Source: Sphingomonadales bacterium EhC05
GTDB lineage: Bacteria; Pseudomonadota; Alphaproteobacteria; Sphingomonadales; Sphingomonadaceae
Assembly: GCA_001650955.1 (NCBI GenBank)
Contig: LXYP01000011.1
Coordinates: forward strand, 1-58,448
Direction: 5' to 3'
Length of the DNA: 58,448 nt
The notes under the pieces were generated by a model. It saw only the letters and a list, made by a program, of their open reading frames with translations, was not told the DNA's origin and searched no databases. The translations under genes and the position numbers were made by a program. Shown piece by piece: positions 6,419 to 15,025 of this stretch; the first letter of the stretch is position 1, and each line of letters starts with the position of its first letter.

Positions 6419-7531
6419 CTAATCAACCTCATCCCACCAAAATTCGTTCAGGAAAGGCTGGCCTGCATGCACTATCTCGCCAATCTTTGGCGTTACTACA
6501 GCAACGTCCTTGCGTTCTGCGGCAGTCAGCGCGCGTTTTATCGGCTCGTCCCAGTCGTGGAGGGCAAGGTTAAACGTCATCCAGTGCACGGGAAGCATGC
6601 GTTTGCCGCCAATATCGAGATGAACCTGGATCGCTTCTTCCGGCGTCATGTGAATATCAGCCCAGGCTTGACCAGGACCATAAGCGCCGACCTTGATGAT
6701 GTTCAGATCAAACGGTCCTAACCGCTCCCCAATCTGGCTGAACAGCTTCGAATAGCCCGAATCGCCGCTATAAAAAACCTTGTGAGTGGGTCCCGATATT
6801 GACCAGGAACTCCAGTGGGTTGCCTTATAATCGAGCAAACCCCGGCTGGAATAATGCCGATTGGGTGTGGCAATGATGGTAAGTGCGCCAATCTTCTCGC
6901 TTTGCCACCATTCCATCTCGACAACTTGGGAAGACGGAATGTTCCAGTCTTCAAAATATTGCCCGACCCCAAGTGGCACAAAGAATTTTGTACCTTGCGC
7001 CGCGAGGTGCCGAACTGTTGCTTCGTCCAGATGGTCGTAATGATTATGCGAGATGACGACCGCATCAACAGCGGTCCATTGCTCAAGCGGCAATGGTGGC
7101 TGGTGCGTGCGTTTGGGACCGAGAAACTGAAATGGCGAGACTCTCTGGGAGAGCACCGGGTCGGTCAAAATCCGATAGCCATCAATTTCCACCAATACGC
7201 TGGCATGTCCCAGCCAAATCGTCCGAAGGCCCGGATCAGCTTTATTTTGCAGTTGGGCAGGATCAATTGAAATCACGGGAACCGAACCCTCGGGCTCTCT
7301 TTGTTGGTCACCAAAAAACTGTTCTTGCATGAATTCCATGCCAAGGTCGCTTTCAGCTTGGCGCTCTTGATTCACAAATGCGCGATCAACAAAATGTTCC
7401 GAGCTTTGCATCCGGCTTTCGCGTTCTTCGGAAATATCGGTGTGAAGATACCAGGCCAGCAATCCGCCCATGATGCCAATGCTGAGAGCCAAGATTGCGA
7501 TCCATTTCAGAATTTTCAGCAATTTTTTCAT
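6419..7531 (-). CDS. MBL-fold metallo-hydrolase (UlaG / NAPE-PLD-like)
   Basis: A 370-residue protein with an N-terminal signal anchor (WIAILALSIGIMGGLLAWYL, about residues 10-29) and a beta-lactamase-fold hydrolase domain. The metal-binding motif is complete: SHNHYDHLD near residue 160, further ligands in TPNRHYSSRG and YSGDSGY, and MLPVHWMTF near the C-terminus. The N-terminal WLGHASVLVEIDGYRILTDPV is typical of the family that includes N-acyl-phosphatidylethanolamine phospholipase D and bacterial lipid-linked hydrolases. The membrane anchor suits a lipid or envelope substrate, but the true substrate is unknown. A good ribosome-binding site (GGAGGCGAGA) precedes the ATG. It is monocistronic here. 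Confidence 0.8.
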   Translation of the reverse strand: MKKLLKILKWIAILALSIGIMGGLLAWYLHTDISEERESRMQSSEHFVDRAFVNQERQAESDLGMEFMQEQFFGDQQREPEGSVPVISIDPAQLQNKADPGLRTIWLGHASVLVEIDGYRILTDPVLSQRVSPFQFLGPKRTHQPPLPLEQWTAVDAVVISHNHYDHLDEATVRHLAAQGTKFFVPLGVGQYFEDWNIPSSQVVEMEWWQSEKIGALTIIATPNRHYSSRGLLDYKATHWSSWSISGPTHKVFYSGDSGYSKLFSQIGERLGPFDLNIIKVGAYGPGQAWADIHMTPEEAIQVHLDIGGKRMLPVHWMTFNLALHDWDEPIKRALTAAERKDVAVVTPKIGEIVHAGQPFLNEFWWDEVD

Positions 7532-7897
7532 TTTCAGCTTCTCGCCTCCCGTTCCACTTTCATCTCAACAAGCGTCGGCATTTTCAATTTTGCTTCCACC
7601 GATTGAAATTGCTCGCCCGACAACAGATACGAATGTTGTAACGGCTGCATCCTAAAAGCAAACGCTAGCTTCAATAACATCCCATTCCCATTGGCAGGCT
7701 GGTGCGATGCGCTGGCAAGGAGCGTCGGCAACGCTAGTATGCGCGATCGAAGCGACGGGCGCCCTCAGCTGTTCAATTTTCGCATCTTCTTGCGGATTCG
7801 AACTTTTTGATTGAGATCAATGCCGGAAATTTGGCACCTACTTAAGATTGGCGTTGGTCTGCTTGTCGATCAGGAAGCATAATTACAGGAAAACGTC
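7532..7897. other. Divergent intergenic region
   Basis: 366 bases between the divergent metallo-hydrolase and monooxygenase genes. A perfect FNR-type dyad lies at 7807-7820 and a ribosome-binding site (AGGAAAAC) precedes the monooxygenase ATG. A 65-codon minus-strand frame at 7534-7731 is not supported by anything I recognise. Confidence 0.6.
7807..7820. promoter_or_regulatory. FNR/FixK-type box upstream of the monooxygenase
   Basis: TTGATTGAGATCAA matches the FNR/FixK consensus TTGAT-N4-ATCAA at all ten defined positions. It lies 78 bases before the monooxygenase start, an ordinary distance for an activator or repressor site. The oxygen-requiring enzyme downstream makes control by an oxygen-sensing Crp/Fnr protein plausible. 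A Crp/Fnr gene at 28.6 kb in this window has no evident N-terminal cysteine cluster, so another family member may be the true regulator. Confidence 0.5.
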
Positions 7898-9424
7898 ATG
7901 AGTGGTCAAAATCATCAAAGCGATAATCATATCGACGTACTGATCGTTGGAGCTGGCATATCGGGTATCGGGGCCGCTTGGCATATGCAGGATCAGTGCC
8001 CAGACAAATCCTATCTCATACTCGAAAAAATGGATAGCTTTGGCGGCACGTGGCTGACTCATCAATATCCTGGTATCCGGTCGGACAGCGACCTCTATAC
8101 ATTCGGATATCGCTTCAAGCCCTGGACCTCAGCGCCGATTGCTTCAGGCGAAGAAATTTTGAAATATATGGGCGAAGTGATCGCGGAAAACCGGATTGAT
8201 CGCAACATCCGCTACGGTCATATGATCACCGGTGCAAGCTGGTCGAGCGAGAATGATCTCTGGACAATCAACGCGGTGAATCCCGACGGCGAAAAGCAGA
8301 TTTACACCGCCAATTTCCTGTGGATGTGCCAGGGCTATTACAATCATGACAAAGGATATACACCGCAATGGGAAGGCATGTCAGACTATCGTGGTCAGAT
8401 CATCCATCCCCAGACATGGCCGGAAGACGCTGATCTCACGAACAAGCGCGTTCTGGTCATCGGTTCTGGAGCGACGGCAGCAACCCTGGTTCCCGCGATT
8501 GCCGAGCAATGTGCCCATGTCACATTGCTGCAGCGCTCGCCGACCTATTTCTGGCCAGCACAAAATGTCAATGAGCTGGCCGACACGTTGCGCGAAATTG
8601 AACTGGATGAGCAACTGATCCACTCGATTGTTCGCAAGAAGGCGCTGTTTGATCAGCGGGATCTGATCCGGCGATGCAAGGACGAACCGGACGTGATGAA
8701 GGCAGAACTTCTGGCCCTCGCCAGCGAATATCTCGGTCCCGATTTCGACATCGATAAACATTTTTCCCCGAGATATCGGCCATGGCAGCAACGCGTGGCG
8801 TTCATCCCTGACGGCGACCTGTTCAGGGGAATCGCGACGGGCGCAGCGAGCGTGGTCACCGACGAGATCGACCGGTTCACGGAAAAAGGTGTCCTGCTGC
8901 ATTCGGGAGAAACCCTCGAGGCAGATATCATTATAACCGCAACCGGATTCAATCTGTCGGTACTTGGCGACATTCCGTTCGCGGTTGATAATAAGCCGGT
9001 CAATTGGGCAGATACGATTACCTATCGCGGGATGATGTTCACCGATGTGCCAAATCTGGTCTGGGTGTTCGGATATTTTCGTGCGAGCTGGACGCTCAGG
9101 GTTGACCTGATTGGTGATTTCGTTTGCCGGCTGCTCAAACATATGGATCAAAAGGAAGCGACGAGCGTCACCGTGACATTGCGTCCGGAAGACCAGGAAA
9201 TGGATATCCAGCCATGGATCGATAGTGATGATTTCAATCCGGGCTATCTCCAACGCGGAATGGACCGGATGCCGCGCAAAGGCAGCAAGGCGATATGGCA
9301 ACATACGCAGGATTACTGGAAGGAACGCGAGGAAATTCCGTTGATTGACCTTGATGCGAAAGAATTTGTCTACGGCAAAAGCCAGACTGAAGCGCAGAGC
9401 GATCAGGTCGAACTAGCCGTATAG
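7898..9424 (+). CDS. Flavin-containing (Baeyer-Villiger type) monooxygenase
   Basis: A 508-residue FAD/NADPH monooxygenase. The first Rossmann motif for FAD is GAGISGIG (about residues 17-24); the second, for NADPH, is GSGATAAT (about residues 190-197). Between them lies YRGQIIHPQTWPED, which fits the Baeyer-Villiger fingerprint FxGxxxHxxxWP with Tyr for Phe. EKMDSFGGTWLTHQYPGIRSD is also characteristic. Enzymes of this type insert oxygen next to a ketone or oxidise soft heteroatoms using NADPH and O2; the substrate here cannot be told. No signal peptide. The gene is alone on its strand between a metallo-hydrolase and an ABC operon, and an FNR-type box lies upstream. A strong AGGAAAAC ribosome-binding site supports the start. 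Confidence 0.88.
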   Translation: MSGQNHQSDNHIDVLIVGAGISGIGAAWHMQDQCPDKSYLILEKMDSFGGTWLTHQYPGIRSDSDLYTFGYRFKPWTSAPIASGEEILKYMGEVIAENRIDRNIRYGHMITGASWSSENDLWTINAVNPDGEKQIYTANFLWMCQGYYNHDKGYTPQWEGMSDYRGQIIHPQTWPEDADLTNKRVLVIGSGATAATLVPAIAEQCAHVTLLQRSPTYFWPAQNVNELADTLREIELDEQLIHSIVRKKALFDQRDLIRRCKDEPDVMKAELLALASEYLGPDFDIDKHFSPRYRPWQQRVAFIPDGDLFRGIATGAASVVTDEIDRFTEKGVLLHSGETLEADIIITATGFNLSVLGDIPFAVDNKPVNWADTITYRGMMFTDVPNLVWVFGYFRASWTLRVDLIGDFVCRLLKHMDQKEATSVTVTLRPEDQEMDIQPWIDSDDFNPGYLQRGMDRMPRKGSKAIWQHTQDYWKEREEIPLIDLDAKEFVYGKSQTEAQSDQVELAV

Positions 9425-9596
9425 CCGATTGTCAGAAAGCAGCGTGCTGGCGCGGGTTGGCTGCGCAAAATCTCCGGAAATTGATTGGGCTGACGGATAT
9501 TCTGGATATATCTAGCGCCATCCATTTCGCTGGACCATAGAATGATGGACGGGACAAATGTTTGGACTGGCTAGCTAGCGCGTCTACACATTTGAC

Positions 9597-10277
9597 ATGC
9601 AAAATGGGCACCCCCTGATTCTTGAGTCTCTTTCCAAAATACTGCCCAATGGCAGAGAGCTATTTACCGATATCAATCTGACATTATCGAATGGCGAATT
9701 TATCTCGATTCAAGGCGAGTCGGGAATAGGGAAATCTACCCTGCTCAACCTGGCAGCTGGACTCGACATGCCGACAAGGGGAGAAGTGATTGTTGCAGGT
9801 CAGTCTTTGACCGGACTATCGGAAACCAAACTCACTGACGTACGCGGACGCAGCATCGGTTTTGTCTTTCAAGCCTTTCATGTCCTGCCCTTTCTCAATT
9901 TGATCCAGAATGTTTCACTACCAGCAATCCTGACAGGCGATAGGCGCGATCTCGCTCTTCAAAAGGCAGCCGATTTGCTGCACGAGGTCGGTCTGGGAGA
10001 CCGCGCATATAGTCTGGTGTCCGAACTCTCCGGAGGCGAACTCCAGCGCGTGGCAATTGCCCGCGCACTGGTCCATTCACCAGCGCTCATTCTCGCCGAC
10101 GAGCCGACCGGTAATCTTGATCCCTCCACGTCGTCCGAAGTGATGGATCTGCTGACCCAGACGGTAAAATCGACCGACGCCGCGATGATCTTGGTTACCC
10201 ATTCGGCGATCGATGCAGCATCTGCAGACCGCCAGCTGATGATGACCGCAACCGGTATCCAGGATTTGGATGACTAG
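9597..10277 (+). CDS. ABC transporter ATP-binding protein (LolD/MacB class)
   Basis: A 226-residue nucleotide-binding protein with Walker A GESGIGKST (about residues 39-47), signature LSGGELQRVAIARAL (about residues 138-152), Walker B LILADEPTG (about 160-168) and switch His in LVTHS. The insertion pattern and the FQAFHVLPFLN Q-loop fit the MacB/LolD/FtsE class that powers FtsX-type permeases. It overlaps the next gene by eight bases, so the two are translationally coupled. The set of ATPase, FtsX-type permease and lipocalin-like protein matches the conserved attE-attF-attG-attH layout, where the permease here corresponds to F and G in one chain. The transported molecule is probably a lipid or lipoprotein; this is inferred from family only. 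No obvious ribosome-binding site precedes the ATG. Confidence 0.88.
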   Translation: MQNGHPLILESLSKILPNGRELFTDINLTLSNGEFISIQGESGIGKSTLLNLAAGLDMPTRGEVIVAGQSLTGLSETKLTDVRGRSIGFVFQAFHVLPFLNLIQNVSLPAILTGDRRDLALQKAADLLHEVGLGDRAYSLVSELSGGELQRVAIARALVHSPALILADEPTGNLDPSTSSEVMDLLTQTVKSTDAAMILVTHSAIDAASADRQLMMTATGIQDLDD

Positions 10278-12828
10278 TGTGAAGCAGAACGTCCAATCCG
10301 GACTGATCTGGCGCTGGCTGTTCATCGGGCAGTTACGGGCTTTCCCGTTTCGCTATATTTTTGCCGCTCTTTCCATAGCCATTGGCATAGCGCTCGGCTT
10401 TTCGGTTCATCTCATCAACGCGTCTGCCAGCGACGCCTTTGGTGACGCTGTTCGCAATCTGTCGGGTTCATCAGACGCGCAGGTGGCCGGTGCAACAAAT
10501 CTGGGTTTTGACGAGCAGCTCTACCCGCGGATCTATCGACTTGCCGAGGTTGCAGATGTGAGCCCGGTAATCGAGATGTCAGCGATATTTGGGGGGACCG
10601 GGGAGCGCGTGAAGCTCATCGGTATCGATCCTTTTCGAGCCGCAGCCATTACACCCACACTCTTAGGACGGCAGGAAAATTCCGGAGAGCAGTCTGCCGG
10701 GCGCACCGGTGGGCAAACCGCCTTTCCGATCAATGCCGTTCACCTCAGCGATGCGGCCTTCACATTGTCGAAAGCGAAGGCGGGCGAGCTCCTCAAGATA
10801 CGCGCAAATGGCGCCACCCATGAATTTCAGGTGGCAGGTGACTTGCCTGGCATCGAAGCCGGCCAAGCGGTCGCGGTTATCGACATTGCTGCGGCGCAGT
10901 GGCGCTTCGACAGGCTGGGGGTCCTCGACAGGCTCGATATCAAGCGCGCCGAAAATAGCACGCAATCTTCGCTGGCGCGCGCATTGGAAAAAATGCTGCC
11001 CAGCGATGCCCGGCTCAGCGGTGCTGAAAATGAAATCAAAAAACGAACCAGCTTGTCACGCGCCTACCGGGTCAATCTCGAAATGCTCGCATTGGTTGCG
11101 CTCGTCACCGGTGGGTTTCTGGTCTATTCCGCGCAATCCTTATCCGCGCAGACACGCCAGCAGCAATTTGCGCTTTTGCGGATATTGGGTCTTCAGAAAA
11201 ACAGCCTCCAGCGCCAGTTGCTGCTCGAAGGCCTTGCGCTTGGTCTCGTGGGGTCCGTTCTGGGAATCATATTGGGCTATATGTCTGCATATCTCATCCT
11301 CACAATTGTCGGGTCGGATCTGGGTGGCGGCTATTTCTCGGGAACTCCCGGGCCAATTGACGTGACGATTACCGCCGTTTTTGTCTTTCTGGGCCTGGGT
11401 ATTTTGACCGCTATGTCGGGAAGCTTCTCGCCGGGCCGCCGAGCCGCGAGATTGCATCCCGCGCAAGCAATCAAAGCTTCGACCGGCAGCTTACAAAACA
11501 CGGAGCATCCGGCTTGGCTACCAGGCATTTTACTCCTCCTGATTGCCGGTTTTTTGGTTTGGTTGCCGGCCATCGATGGGCTGCCTATCTTTGGATATCT
11601 CGCAGTCGCCGCCGTTTTGGCGGGTGCCATTTGGCTGACACCGTGGCTGGCAAGAACATTGCTCACGCCGCTGACGGGCATTGTCAGGCGGAGTGTTGCT
11701 TTCGATCTGGCGCTTCATCACATATTGCGGTCACCTGCTCAGGCGGCAGCTGCTCTTGGGGGAATTGTCGCTAGCGTCGGATTGATGATCGCAATGGTTA
11801 TCATGGTTTCCAGCTTTCGCACGTCGGTCGATAATTGGCTGGAGTCGATATTAAGCGCTGATCTATATGTGTCGGGAGGTTTTGTCGAAACCAGCTTTGA
11901 CCCTGATCAGCAAAAGCAAATTTCGCAACTTCCTGGAATCGCTGTGGTCGAATTCAGCAAGACAATGAATGTCAGTCTCGACCCCAGACGACCGCCTGTC
12001 AATTTGATCATCCGGCCGGTGCAATCTTCCAACTATCGTCTGTCGCTGATCGATACGACAAAGCAGGATATTGCGGGCATTCCCATCTGGATATCTGAAC
12101 CTGCAGCACGCATTTATGATTTGCAGGTTGATCAAAATATCCGCCTGCCGATCGGTGCGCGTGGAACGTCCGTCTATGTTGCGGGCATTTGGAGCGACTA
12201 TGCGCGTCAGCAAGGTGCGCTTGTCATGGAGAGCGAAGATTATGACAAGCTGACCGGCGATTTTGAACGAAGCGAACTCGCGATTTCTTTACAAGATCCA
12301 GAAAATGTCGATGCGGAAACGGAGCGGTTGAAGAGACAGATTGGTAATATTGCAGGGAGCGATCCCGAGATTTCGAACGCTGCCGGAATCAGAAACATCG
12401 CCTTGCAACTGTTCGATCGCAGTTTCGCTATCACCTATGGTCTCGAAGCCGTGGCAATATTGATCGGTATGGTCGGCGTGGGAGCAACATTTGCCGCGCA
12501 GGTCGGGACCCGGATCAAGGAATTTGGCATGCTCCGACATATCGGATTTGGCCGGCGCAAAATAATTGCGATGCTCGCATATGAAGGCATGTTGCTCGGA
12601 TTGGTCGGACTTGCGGCCGGAGTGGCATCCGGATTGGCGATCAGTCAGATTCTGGTCCATGTCATCAATCCTCAGTCTTTCAACCTGACGATGAATACAT
12701 CAATTCCCTATATCGTCCTGCTCGGGATTTCTGCGGCCTTGCTCGTTACCTCTGGATTGACCGCAATTTTCGCCGGACGCCGAGCCGCGGCAACCAACGC
12801 GCTGCGCGCTGTAAAGGAGGACTGGTAA
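10270..12828 (+). CDS. FtsX-family ABC permease (AttFG/YbbP-like)
   Basis: An 852-residue inner-membrane protein with the layout of large FtsX-domain permeases. There is an N-terminal membrane helix (ALSIAIGIALGFSVHLI, about residues 36-52), a periplasmic domain, a first FtsX unit (about residues 265-385, including VTGGFLVYSAQSLSAQTRQQQFALLRILG), a middle helix cluster (about 415-470) and a second periplasmic domain. A second FtsX unit closes the chain (about 715-845, VAILIGMVGVGATFAAQVGTRIKEFGMLRHIG). The paired 'R..[FE]...LR.[IL]G' segments are the usual contact sites with the ATPase. It starts inside the ATPase gene and its stop overlaps the next start (TAATG), which points to one operon. 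By family it would extract or move lipids or lipoproteins across the periplasm. Confidence 0.88.
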   Translation: MTSVKQNVQSGLIWRWLFIGQLRAFPFRYIFAALSIAIGIALGFSVHLINASASDAFGDAVRNLSGSSDAQVAGATNLGFDEQLYPRIYRLAEVADVSPVIEMSAIFGGTGERVKLIGIDPFRAAAITPTLLGRQENSGEQSAGRTGGQTAFPINAVHLSDAAFTLSKAKAGELLKIRANGATHEFQVAGDLPGIEAGQAVAVIDIAAAQWRFDRLGVLDRLDIKRAENSTQSSLARALEKMLPSDARLSGAENEIKKRTSLSRAYRVNLEMLALVALVTGGFLVYSAQSLSAQTRQQQFALLRILGLQKNSLQRQLLLEGLALGLVGSVLGIILGYMSAYLILTIVGSDLGGGYFSGTPGPIDVTITAVFVFLGLGILTAMSGSFSPGRRAARLHPAQAIKASTGSLQNTEHPAWLPGILLLLIAGFLVWLPAIDGLPIFGYLAVAAVLAGAIWLTPWLARTLLTPLTGIVRRSVAFDLALHHILRSPAQAAAALGGIVASVGLMIAMVIMVSSFRTSVDNWLESILSADLYVSGGFVETSFDPDQQKQISQLPGIAVVEFSKTMNVSLDPRRPPVNLIIRPVQSSNYRLSLIDTTKQDIAGIPIWISEPAARIYDLQVDQNIRLPIGARGTSVYVAGIWSDYARQQGALVMESEDYDKLTGDFERSELAISLQDPENVDAETERLKRQIGNIAGSDPEISNAAGIRNIALQLFDRSFAITYGLEAVAILIGMVGVGATFAAQVGTRIKEFGMLRHIGFGRRKIIAMLAYEGMLLGLVGLAAGVASGLAISQILVHVINPQSFNLTMNTSIPYIVLLGISAALLVTSGLTAIFAGRRAAATNALRAVKEDW

Positions 12829-13901
12829 TGTACAGGATCACCGCCGTCGTCATGTTTTTGGGCCTGTTTTTGTCAGCGGCGACTTGGGCCTATTCCAGCC
12901 AACCAATATATCCCGAAGTCACCAGTGGAGAGGAATTTGCCTTCCCCAGAGATCATGGCTCGCATGATGCGTTCCGCACAGAATGGTGGTATTTTACCGG
13001 ATGGCTCGAGACCGCAGACGGCGACCCCCTGGGTTTCCAAATCACCTTTTTCAGAAGCCGGCCCGAGATGGCGACCGACAATCCCAGCAAATTTGCACCA
13101 CAGCAGATCATCTTCGCCCATGCCGCGCTCTCCGATCCGCAGACCGGCAAGCTCATCCATGATCAACGAATTGGTCGGGCTGGATTTGAAATCATCGAAG
13201 CTTCGCAGAAAGATGCCGATGTGAGTCTTTTGGATTGGCAGCTGACAAGAACCGCGACCGGCGTTTTTGCCAGTAAAGTTACCGGCCAAGATTTCGCACT
13301 GGATTTGAAGATGGAGCCCAGTCAGATTCCGATGCTCAACGGCGAAAATGGCTATAGCCGCAAAGGGCCCAAGCCGTCCCAAGCGAGCTATTATTATTCG
13401 GTACCGCAGCTCAAGGTCGGCGGATCAGTTATCCACGGCGGCAAGAAACTGGCAGTTACCGGCCGAGCGTGGCTTGACCGCGAATGGTCATCCGATGTCC
13501 TTCCTGAAAATGCCGTCGGCTGGGACTGGACCGGGCTGAATTTTGATGACGGCAGTGCATTGATGGCGTTTCAGGTGCGTGGTGCTGATGGTGACGCCGT
13601 TTACGCAGGCGGCAGCTTTCGATCAGCGGAAGGCAAGCAAATAATTCTATCACCGGACGATATACAGTTCAAGCCAAGGCGGATCTGGACATCACCCGAG
13701 ACCGGCGCAGACTATCCGGTTGAGGCGGAATTTGTTGTTCGGTTGGATGGTGAATGGGTGCGCTATCATCTGGAACCAATGTTTGACGCTCAGGAGCTTA
13801 GCGGGGCGTTCACGCCAACCTATTGGGAAGGTGCCGTCAGCACATCGGGTGGGCGGGGCTATTTGGAAATGACCGGCTATGCAGGCAAAATTGCCTTATA
13901 G
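12828..13901 (+). CDS. AttH/CrtC-like lipocalin-fold protein
   Basis: A 357-residue exported protein with a signal peptide (MYRITAVVMFLGLFLSAATWA, cleavage likely near residue 22) and two lipocalin-like halves of the AttH/hydroxyneurosporene-synthase family. Characteristic segments are FPRDHGSHDAFRTEWWYFTGWLE at about residues 39-61 and the second-half GRAWLDREWSSD and NAVGWDWTGLNF. These proteins accompany FtsX-type ABC operons and probably bind a hydrophobic cargo in the periplasm. The related CrtC carotenoid hydratase acts on carotenoids, but the ABC context makes a transport role more likely here than a biosynthetic one. The start codon overlaps the permease stop, so expression is coupled. 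Confidence 0.85.
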   Translation: MYRITAVVMFLGLFLSAATWAYSSQPIYPEVTSGEEFAFPRDHGSHDAFRTEWWYFTGWLETADGDPLGFQITFFRSRPEMATDNPSKFAPQQIIFAHAALSDPQTGKLIHDQRIGRAGFEIIEASQKDADVSLLDWQLTRTATGVFASKVTGQDFALDLKMEPSQIPMLNGENGYSRKGPKPSQASYYYSVPQLKVGGSVIHGGKKLAVTGRAWLDREWSSDVLPENAVGWDWTGLNFDDGSALMAFQVRGADGDAVYAGGSFRSAEGKQIILSPDDIQFKPRRIWTSPETGADYPVEAEFVVRLDGEWVRYHLEPMFDAQELSGAFTPTYWEGAVSTSGGRGYLEMTGYAGKIAL

Positions 13902-13935
13902 GTAAAATTTCGGCTGAGAGGATTACTGTCAAAAC

Positions 13936-13953
13936 CTTCGGAATATTCCGAAG
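13936..13953. promoter_or_regulatory. Perfect 18-bp palindrome between convergent genes
   Basis: CTTCGGAATATTCCGAAG is a perfect palindrome 35 bases after the AttH-like stop. It lacks a T-run on either strand, so it is not a standard terminator. It could be a protein site or a weak bidirectional transcript end. Confidence 0.35.
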
Positions 13954-14060
13954 CAAATTATCTCATTGTTCGTCGCGGAGACTTTCCGCTCAACGGAGGC
14001 TTTGGCATTCTCCACTGTTCGCAAGCGGCCTTTGCAAAATGATATTGGATTGTGGATCCG

Positions 14061-15014
14061 CTAGATTGCTTTCGACACGATATTGCGCTGGACACCCAGA
14101 TCAATGACACCATCCAAACTCCGAATGGCCGTTTCAACCAATTGTCCTTCTTGCAAATATTGCGGGCGCTTTTCCTGAGCCTTCAAGAACATCTCCCATT
14201 TTTTTGCTTCCGGCAACATTGCACCAATCTTCTGCTTTCCGGGCGATGGTATAGACAATGCGCATCCGGCTGGCGTTCCGGTTGCGATCAGATCGCCGGG
14301 GGCAAAATCCTGCAATCCGGCAAGCTCGTGCAGCGTCTCGACCGGGCCATAGACGAGATTTGCCGTATTGTCGTCCTGGCGAACGTCTCCGTCCACTTTC
14401 AACGTCAGTTGCAATTGATCAAGATAAGGCAGGTCTTCCGGTTCGAGCAGGCACAGCCATGGACCAACCGGACCGAAAGTTCGGTAGCTTTTGCCCTTGT
14501 AAAACTGCATTTGCGGTATCTGGACATCCCGCGCGGAATAGTCGTTGACGATGACAAGACCAGCGATGAAATCGAGTAGATTGCCTTCGGAAACAGCAAT
14601 CGGTCCTTCGATTTTCGTTCGCAAGACCAGTCCCAGTTCGATTTCATAGTCCAGAAACCGAACATGATGCGGGATGACCACAGGGCTGTCTGCCGCGACG
14701 ATACAGCTTTGCGCCTTGGTGAAGATCATGTTGAAATGCTTGGCATCGGGATCCATGCCGGACTCGATCATATGCTGCCGATAGTTGGCGCCCTGACAAA
14801 CAAACTGCTGGTTGCGGGTCACCGGACTCAGCAGCTTCACATCATCGATCGGGATTGGATCATCATCCAGCGCCTTCAGATCGCTGATCCGGCTATTTTC
14901 AATAAAGTCGCCCGTAGTCGGAAATATCGCTGGAATCGGAATGACGCTATCGTCGCGGACGACGCCCCATTTTGTCTGGCCGTCATGTTCAAAGCGGGCA
15001 ATATTAATTGGCAT
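14061..15014 (-). CDS. Fumarylacetoacetate hydrolase family protein
   Basis: A 317-residue enzyme of the FAH superfamily, which cleaves C-C bonds of, or hydrates, dioic keto acids formed after ring cleavage. Metal and catalytic signatures are present: LDYEIELGLVLRT (acidic ligands, about residues 125-137), VNDYSARDVQ (about 164-173), KSYRTFGPVGPWL and GDLIATGTPAGCAL near residue 250. It is the last gene of a three-gene minus-strand operon with an MhpA-like hydroxylase and an extradiol dioxygenase, with 11 bases between it and the hydroxylase. In this setting it most likely hydrolyses the ring-cleavage product. The C-terminal MFLKAQEKRPQYLQEGQLVETAIRSLDG is typical of the subfamily used in aromatic degradation. 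Confidence 0.88.
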   Translation of the reverse strand: MPINIARFEHDGQTKWGVVRDDSVIPIPAIFPTTGDFIENSRISDLKALDDDPIPIDDVKLLSPVTRNQQFVCQGANYRQHMIESGMDPDAKHFNMIFTKAQSCIVAADSPVVIPHHVRFLDYEIELGLVLRTKIEGPIAVSEGNLLDFIAGLVIVNDYSARDVQIPQMQFYKGKSYRTFGPVGPWLCLLEPEDLPYLDQLQLTLKVDGDVRQDDNTANLVYGPVETLHELAGLQDFAPGDLIATGTPAGCALSIPSPGKQKIGAMLPEAKKWEMFLKAQEKRPQYLQEGQLVETAIRSLDGVIDLGVQRNIVSKAI

Positions 15015-15025
15015 GGAAAATCCTT

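Noticed and set aside
7534-7731. 65-codon minus-strand frame just before the metallo-hydrolase
   Set aside because: Ends within the ribosome-binding site region of the next gene, resembles no family and has no ribosome-binding site of its own.
13936-13953. Rho-independent terminator
   Set aside because: The palindrome is perfect but has no loop and no T-run on either side.
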